A stretch of 64,000 bases of DNA from JBCCGG01 sp039029395 (lineage in GTDB: Bacteria; Pseudomonadota; Alphaproteobacteria; Kiloniellales; JAKSDN01), in assembly GCA_039029395.1 (NCBI GenBank), contig JBCCGG010000003.1:124001-188000 (forward strand), written 5' to 3'. The position numbers and the translations under genes were made by a program. Below are positions 59,349 to 64,000 of the stretch, in pieces (position 1 is the stretch's first letter; each line of letters opens with the position of its first letter). The notes under the pieces are model-generated. The model searched no databases. It was not told where the DNA came from and was given only the letters and a program-made list of their open reading frames with translations.

Positions 59349-60313
59349 AGCAACCGAAAGACACGGCCGATCGCCTGAGCGTCGGACTGGCCGACATCGA
59401 AACCGCCAAGGCGCGCATTGCCGGGCGCCTTAGGCGCACCCCGGTGATCAAGGCGGCGCCGAACCTGGCACCCATCACCGAAGGCGAGCTGTGGCTTAAG
59501 CTCGAGTGCCTGCAGGTGACCGGCTCCTTTAAGCCGCGCGGCGCCACCAACCGCCTGCTGACCCTAGACGACGCGGCGGTCCAGCGGGGCATCATCACCG
59601 CCTCGGGCGGCAATCACGGCTTGGCGGTCGCCTATGTGGGCCGGCAGGCCGGTGTACCGGCGGTGATCTACTTGCCGGAAAGCACGCCCCAGGCCAAGGC
59701 CGACAAGATCGCGAGCTACGGCGCCGAGGTCCATATCCACGGCGCCGGCTGGGACGAGGCCAACGAAGCGGCGCTGGCCGAGGGGGAAGTGCGCGGCTTG
59801 ACCTACCTGCATCCCTTTGCCGACCCGAATGTGATCGCCGGTCAGGGCACGCTTGGCTTGGAGATTCTGGAGGATCTGCCGGAGACCGACCTCCTGATCG
59901 TTTCGATCGGCGGCGGCGGCTTGATGGCGGGCGTCTCGACGGCGGTCAAGGCGCTGAAACCCGGCGCCCGCGTGATCGGTGTGGAGCCGACCGGCGCGCC
60001 GACGTTGTCGTCCAGCCTCTCGGCCGGCCAGCTTGTCTCCCTGCCGGCCATCGAAACCCGGGCCGGCACCCTGGCACCGCGCCGCAGCGCCGAAGTCAAC
60101 CTGGCGCTCATCGCCGATCACGTGGATGAGATCGTGCTGGTCAGCGACCAAGAGATGACCGAAGCGGCCCGCTGGCTATGGCGCGAGCTGGGCGTCGCCG
60201 CCGAGCTGTCCGGTGCCGCGGCGGTTGCGGCATTGCAAAGCGGTCGTGTCACGGCAAAGCCAGGCGAGAAAGTCACTGCCATCATCTGTGGCGCGGGGAC
60301 CGACGGGCTCTAG
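59345..60313 (+). CDS. Threonine dehydratase/serine racemase-like PLP enzyme
   Basis: A fold-type II PLP enzyme of 322 residues. The Schiff-base lysine is K63 in VTGSFKPRGATNRLL. SGGNHGLAVAYVG binds the substrate carboxylate, SIGGGGLMAGVSTAV binds PLP phosphate, and the C-terminal ICGAGTDGL is typical. It lacks the ACT regulatory domain of biosynthetic IlvA, so it is a catabolic threonine/serine dehydratase or racemase type. It is coupled to ligA by an ATGA overlap, though unrelated in function, and ends the long operon. Confidence 0.87.
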   Translation: MKQPKDTADRLSVGLADIETAKARIAGRLRRTPVIKAAPNLAPITEGELWLKLECLQVTGSFKPRGATNRLLTLDDAAVQRGIITASGGNHGLAVAYVGRQAGVPAVIYLPESTPQAKADKIASYGAEVHIHGAGWDEANEAALAEGEVRGLTYLHPFADPNVIAGQGTLGLEILEDLPETDLLIVSIGGGGLMAGVSTAVKALKPGARVIGVEPTGAPTLSSSLSAGQLVSLPAIETRAGTLAPRRSAEVNLALIADHVDEIVLVSDQEMTEAARWLWRELGVAAELSGAAAVAALQSGRVTAKPGEKVTAIICGAGTDGL

Positions 60314-60355
60314 GAAGCGGCGGCGCGAGCGACCGACAGACCCTAAGAATCGCCG

Positions 60356-61201
60356 CTAGGTAATCTCCAAATCCGGCAGGGATTTGACCAATTCGTCGAT
60401 CGCCTTCATCTGAGTCAGGTAGCCCTCGACCTGCTCTAGGGGGAGCGCGCTCGGCCCGTCGCATTTCGCGTTGTCCGGATCGGGGTGCGCCTCCAGGAAA
60501 AGTCCCGCGATCTTGATCGCCAGGCCCGCGCGGCCCAGCTCGGCGACCTGCCGGCGCCGTCCGCCGGACGCGGCGGAGCCGGAGTCGCGCATCTGCAAGG
60601 CGTGGGTGACATCGAAGATGATCGGCGCGTCGCCGCTAACCTCCTTCATGACCCGAAAGCCCAGCATATCGACGACCAGGTTGTCGTAGCCGAAACTGGA
60701 TCCCCGTTCGCACAACATGGCCTTGTCGTTGCCGCACTCGTGAATCTTCTCGACCAGATGCCGAACCTGCGGCGGGCTCATGAACTGGGGCTTCTTCACG
60801 TTGACGACAGCGTCGGTTCGGGCGATGGCGGAGATCAAATCCGTTTGGCGGGCGAGAAAGGCCGGTACCTGGAGGACGTCGCAGACCTCCGAAACCGGCG
60901 CCGCTTGCGACGGCTCGTGGACGTCGGTCAGCACCGGCACATCGAACGCCGATTTCACATCTTGAAGAATGCGCAAGCCTTCCTCGAGACCCGGCCCGCG
61001 AAACGAGTGAACCGAAGACCTGTTGGCCTTGTCGTAAGAAGCCTTGAAGATATAGGGCATGGCTAGCTTGCCGGTGGCTCGAACGAAGTGCTCGGCCACC
61101 CGGAGCGCCATATCCCGCGATTCGATGACGTTCAAGCCGGCGATGAGTGTCATCGGCTCGCCGTTGCCGACCGCCTTGCCGTTAATCTGAACGATGCTCA
61201 A
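60356..61201 (-). CDS. kdsA: 3-deoxy-D-manno-octulosonate 8-phosphate synthase
   Basis: Condenses PEP with arabinose 5-phosphate to KDO-8-phosphate for lipopolysaccharide. It has 281 residues. Motifs are IAGLNVIESRDMAL, PYIFKASYDKANRSS, RGPGLEEGLRIL, VPVLTDVHEP, LQVPAFLARQTDLI, VNVKKPQFMSP, CERGSSFGYDNLVVDM and FDVTHALQ. It lies on the opposite strand to the preceding operon, converging on it. Confidence 0.95.
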   Translation of the reverse strand: MSIVQINGKAVGNGEPMTLIAGLNVIESRDMALRVAEHFVRATGKLAMPYIFKASYDKANRSSVHSFRGPGLEEGLRILQDVKSAFDVPVLTDVHEPSQAAPVSEVCDVLQVPAFLARQTDLISAIARTDAVVNVKKPQFMSPPQVRHLVEKIHECGNDKAMLCERGSSFGYDNLVVDMLGFRVMKEVSGDAPIIFDVTHALQMRDSGSAASGGRRRQVAELGRAGLAIKIAGLFLEAHPDPDNAKCDGPSALPLEQVEGYLTQMKAIDELVKSLPDLEIT

Positions 61202-61224
61202 TGCGCTGATTCCACGGGCGGCGC

Positions 61225-62085
61225 CTACTGTCCCAACACGGCTTCGGCTTGGGCCAACTGCTCGGGGTTCATTTCCTTGGAGACCCGGTCGAGCAGCCCT
61301 TTGGCGTAGATGTAGCCGCGCTCGTCCGAGCGCTTCAGCCAGACGTAGGCTTGCACCATATCCCGATTGACCCCGGCGCCGTCCCGATAGAGCGCACCGA
61401 CGTAAAACTGGGCGCGCGCAACGCCCTGTTCGGCGAGCGGCGCCCAGGTATCGAATGCGGTCTTGAAGTCTTTCGCCTGATAGGCCCTGAGTCCCTCTTC
61501 CACGGCGGCTTCGATGGCCGCGTTGTTCGGAACTTCGGCCACGGTTTCGACGCTTTCGCTCGACGCCGCGGCGCTTTGATCGGCTTGCGTGGCGGCGGCC
61601 GCCTCGGCTTCGGCTCGGGATTGCGCCTGGGCGAGCTGCTGCTTGAGCGACTCAGCCTCTACCAAGGCGGCTTCCAGCGCCGTGCCCTGCGCCTTGAGCT
61701 CGGCGCGCAGGCGCTCAAGGTCGCCAGCCATACTATCCCGCTGGGCGGTTGCCGTGGCCAGGTCGCTGACCAGAGTGCTCGAGTCCGGCTCGGCGGCCGC
61801 TTCGGCCTGGGCGGCGCGCAAATCTTCGAGCTCGCCCAGCATTTGGTCGCGCTCATTGGCCGCGGTCTCCAGCTGGGCTGCCAGATCGTCCCGTTCGGCG
61901 CCGAGCGCGGTTAGCTCCGTCCGGTGTTCTTCGGCGGCTTGTTCGGCGACCCGGTCGATCGTGACGACCGCCAGGGGCGCCGGCTCGTCTCGGGGCATTT
62001 GGCGTGCGACGGCGAACCCCAGGGCGCCCACGACCAGCAGTGCCGCGACGCTGATCACGATGACTTTCGGGTCCAGCTTGCTCAT
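61225..62085 (-). CDS. Membrane-anchored coiled-coil protein with C-terminal Sel1-like repeat
   Basis: A 286-residue protein. One N-terminal membrane segment (about 9-27, VIVISVAALLVVGALGFAV) is followed by a long charged coiled coil (about 40-155, rich in Glu, Ala, Gln) and a short Ser/Ala linker. The end (about 190-285) has Sel1/TPR-like units with YQAKDFKTAFDTWAPLAEQG, ARAQFYVGALYRDGAGV and DMVQAYVWLKRS. It is likely a periplasmic scaffold of unknown job. The ATG at 62085 has GAGGTGA upstream; a GTG at 62091 overlaps the previous stop. Confidence 0.8.
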   Translation of the reverse strand: MSKLDPKVIVISVAALLVVGALGFAVARQMPRDEPAPLAVVTIDRVAEQAAEEHRTELTALGAERDDLAAQLETAANERDQMLGELEDLRAAQAEAAAEPDSSTLVSDLATATAQRDSMAGDLERLRAELKAQGTALEAALVEAESLKQQLAQAQSRAEAEAAAATQADQSAAASSESVETVAEVPNNAAIEAAVEEGLRAYQAKDFKTAFDTWAPLAEQGVARAQFYVGALYRDGAGVNRDMVQAYVWLKRSDERGYIYAKGLLDRVSKEMNPEQLAQAEAVLGQ

Positions 62086-62087
62086 GG

Positions 62088-63995
62088 TCACCTCGTGGCC
62101 GGCTGGCCGATTGGACGGGTTGCCCCATCGAGCCAGGACCCGGTCGCCGCGTCGACCAAGGGCGCGAGGCGCTCGCGCACCCTGGCATGATAGTCGTCGA
62201 GCCAGGCGAGCTCGTCCGGCCGCATCAGCGCCGGCTCGACCAACGCCAGATCAATCGGCGCCAGGGTCAGGGTCTCGAACGCCAACATCTCCCTCTCGTC
62301 GCCGTCCTGAACCGGACTCTCGATCACCGCAACCAGGTTCTCGATTCGGATGCCATAAGCCCCTGTCTTGTAGTAGCCGGGCTCGTTGGAGACGATCATG
62401 CCGGGCTCGAGCGGTACCCGGTTCGGCATCTTGGAGACTCGCTGGGGGCCTTCGTGAACACCCAGGTAGCTGCCGACGCCGTGGCCGGTGCCGTGATCGT
62501 AGTCGAGACCCGCCTGCCACAGGGCGGCGCGCGCCAGGATGTCCAGCTGGCTGCCCGAGGTGCCGTGGGGAAAGCGCGCCGTGGCGACGGCGATGTGGCC
62601 CTTGAGCACCCGCGTGAAGCGGTCGCGCATCTCGTCGCTGGGCTGACCCACCGCGATTGTGCGCGTCACGTCGGTCGTGCCGTCCAGATACTGGGCGCCT
62701 GAATCCACCAGCAGCAGGTCGCCATCGCCCAAATGACGCTCGGTTTCCGGGCTCGCCCGGTAATGAACGATCGCGCCGTTCGCGCCGGCACCGGAAATGG
62801 TCTCGAAGGATAACCCGCGAAATTGCTCGTTCTTGGCGCGAAAGCCGGCCAGCTTTTCGGCCGCCTCGAGCTCGCCCAAGCCGCCGTTGCTAAGACGCCG
62901 GGGCGCCTCCTCGGCAATCCAGGCGAGAAAGCCGGTGAGCGCGGCCCCGTCGCGCCGATGGGCCTGGCGGGTACCTTCCAGCTCGACCGGGTTTTTGCGC
63001 GCCTTGGGCAGTTGGCAGGGATCTGAGGCTTTCACCGGCGTGCCGCCGGCCGCGCGCACCCGCTGGGCGACCCAGGCGGGTGCGCTTGCCGGGTCGACCA
63101 GAATGCGCTTACCGACGGCAACCAGCTCGTCCAGGCGTGGCCCGATCTCTTCGGGCGCACGCACGGTAACCCCGTTGCCCAGATGCCGCTCCAGGTCGCT
63201 CGTCAGCTTGCGCCTATCGATGAACCAATCGAGCGTGCCGTCATCCTGCAGCAGCGCAAAGGAGAGCGCGAGCGGCGTGCAGCCGACGTCCCCGCCACGC
63301 ACGTCGAGCAACCACATGATCGAATCCGGCAAGCTGAGCAAGGCGCTGTCGGCGCCGGCCGCCTTCAGTCGCTCGGCCACCTCAAGACGCTTCTCGCCCG
63401 GCGCCCGCCCGCTGTAGGCCTCCGGGTGAGGCACCACCGGGGCGATCGGCGCGGCCGGCTGGTCCGACCAGATCTCATCGATCAGATTGACCGGGCAGGC
63501 AACCAGCGTAGCGCCAACCGCCGCCAGAGCCCGTTCCAGAACCGCAACCTGATCCTCGGTGTGTAGCCAGGGGTCATAGCCCAGCTTGGCGCCGTCGTCG
63601 AGCTGGCCGGCAGCCCATTTTGACGGCGGCTCGTCGATCAGGTGGCGCACCTCGAAAAGCGCGCCGTCCACTTGATCGGCCGCCTGGAGCGTGTAACGCC
63701 CATCCACGAAGAGCGCGGCCTTGTCGCGCAGCACCACGGCGCTGCCCATGGAGCCGGTGAAGCCGGTCAACCAAGCCAGGCGCTCGGCGCGGGTTGCCCG
63801 GTACTCGCCTTGATGCTCGTCGGCGTGGGGCACCAGAACGCCGGCCAGGCCCTGGGCCGCCAAGCGATCCCGCAAACCTGCCAGTCGGGCGCCATAATCG
63901 GCCCGGGCGGTCGTTTGGGTCGCCGCAAGCGCAGCCATGAAGGCGCCAAGCTCGGCCTTCAGCCGCTCGGACGGCTCGGCGACCACCAAGGCCAT
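62088..63995 (-). CDS. pepP: Xaa-Pro aminopeptidase (aminopeptidase P, M24B), start near window edge
   Basis: Removes N-terminal residues before proline. About 635 residues are visible, the size of the three-domain eukaryote-like form. Two creatinase N-domains precede the M24 pita-bread domain. Metal ligands are in LLLVDSGAQYLDGTTDVTRT, the histidine of HGTGHGVGSYLGVHEGP, SNEPGYYKTG and the final IRIENLVAV. The ATG at 63995 is only 5 bp from the end of the window, so the true start may lie outside; an ATG at 63938 is also possible. The stop abuts the Sel1-like gene. Confidence 0.9.
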   Translation of the reverse strand: MALVVAEPSERLKAELGAFMAALAATQTTARADYGARLAGLRDRLAAQGLAGVLVPHADEHQGEYRATRAERLAWLTGFTGSMGSAVVLRDKAALFVDGRYTLQAADQVDGALFEVRHLIDEPPSKWAAGQLDDGAKLGYDPWLHTEDQVAVLERALAAVGATLVACPVNLIDEIWSDQPAAPIAPVVPHPEAYSGRAPGEKRLEVAERLKAAGADSALLSLPDSIMWLLDVRGGDVGCTPLALSFALLQDDGTLDWFIDRRKLTSDLERHLGNGVTVRAPEEIGPRLDELVAVGKRILVDPASAPAWVAQRVRAAGGTPVKASDPCQLPKARKNPVELEGTRQAHRRDGAALTGFLAWIAEEAPRRLSNGGLGELEAAEKLAGFRAKNEQFRGLSFETISGAGANGAIVHYRASPETERHLGDGDLLLVDSGAQYLDGTTDVTRTIAVGQPSDEMRDRFTRVLKGHIAVATARFPHGTSGSQLDILARAALWQAGLDYDHGTGHGVGSYLGVHEGPQRVSKMPNRVPLEPGMIVSNEPGYYKTGAYGIRIENLVAVIESPVQDGDEREMLAFETLTLAPIDLALVEPALMRPDELAWLDDYHARVRERLAPLVDAATGSWLDGATRPIGQPATR

Positions 63996-64000
63996 CCAGG

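Overview
The window comes from a high-GC alphaproteobacterium, most likely of the Rhodospirillales or a close relative. Four things support this: a CcrM-type GANTC methyltransferase, a complete dcw cluster that runs on into lpxC-bamD-recN-ligA, an FtsZ with a long Pro/Ala/Glu-rich linker, and several small DUF1127 proteins. Nearly all genes have the same codon use. The exception is a lower-GC stretch at about 1.9-3.5 kb.

Layout. 0-1.7 kb: 3' part of ccrM, then nadK. 1.7-3.5 kb: a compact minus-strand operon (ankyrin protein, internally duplicated membrane protein, 77-residue protein) with a decayed second copy of the last gene beside it. 3.6-19 kb: regulators and metabolic genes. These are an ECF sigma factor with a cupin anti-sigma factor, two paralogous divergent DUF1127/GcvA-type LysR pairs, a HAD hydrolase, an AbrB-type membrane protein, an SDR, tRNA-Leu(TAA), a TetR-controlled cysteine hydrolase/DDAH operon, a MerR protein fused to a P-loop domain, phaC, a DUF559 gene between inverted repeats, an FAH-family hydrolase and a 2OG-Fe(II) oxygenase. 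19-21 kb: an EamA exporter coupled to a PLP enzyme.

21.3-34 kb is the most interesting accessory block. It holds a cystathionine beta-lyase-like enzyme, a BisC-like molybdoenzyme, a rhodanese, an FAD oxidoreductase, an SDR, an orphan Tat-exported solute-binding protein, a cupin, a frameshifted CaiB-type CoA-transferase, a crotonase, an IclR regulator and an ornithine cyclodeaminase/mu-crystallin protein. Four intergenic regions of this block share a 19-bp palindrome of the form TGTnCTr-N5-yAGnACA, so it looks like one IclR-controlled regulon. The enzyme mix suggests catabolism of an organosulfur (thioether or thiol) compound; the substrate is inferred, not shown.

34.1-60.3 kb: tRNA-Glu(CTC), then a tightly overlapping division and cell-wall operon: mraZ-rsmH-ftsL-ftsI-murE-murF-mraY-murD-ftsW-murG-murC-murB-ddl-ftsQ-ftsA-ftsZ, followed by lpxC-bamD-recN-ligA and a threonine dehydratase-like gene. 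Four MraZ boxes, a cluster of GANTC sites and a possible LexA box precede mraZ. An unusual interleaved pair of perfect inverted repeats lies between ftsZ and lpxC. 60.3-64 kb, minus strand: kdsA, a membrane-anchored coiled-coil/Sel1 protein and an aminopeptidase P that reaches the window edge.
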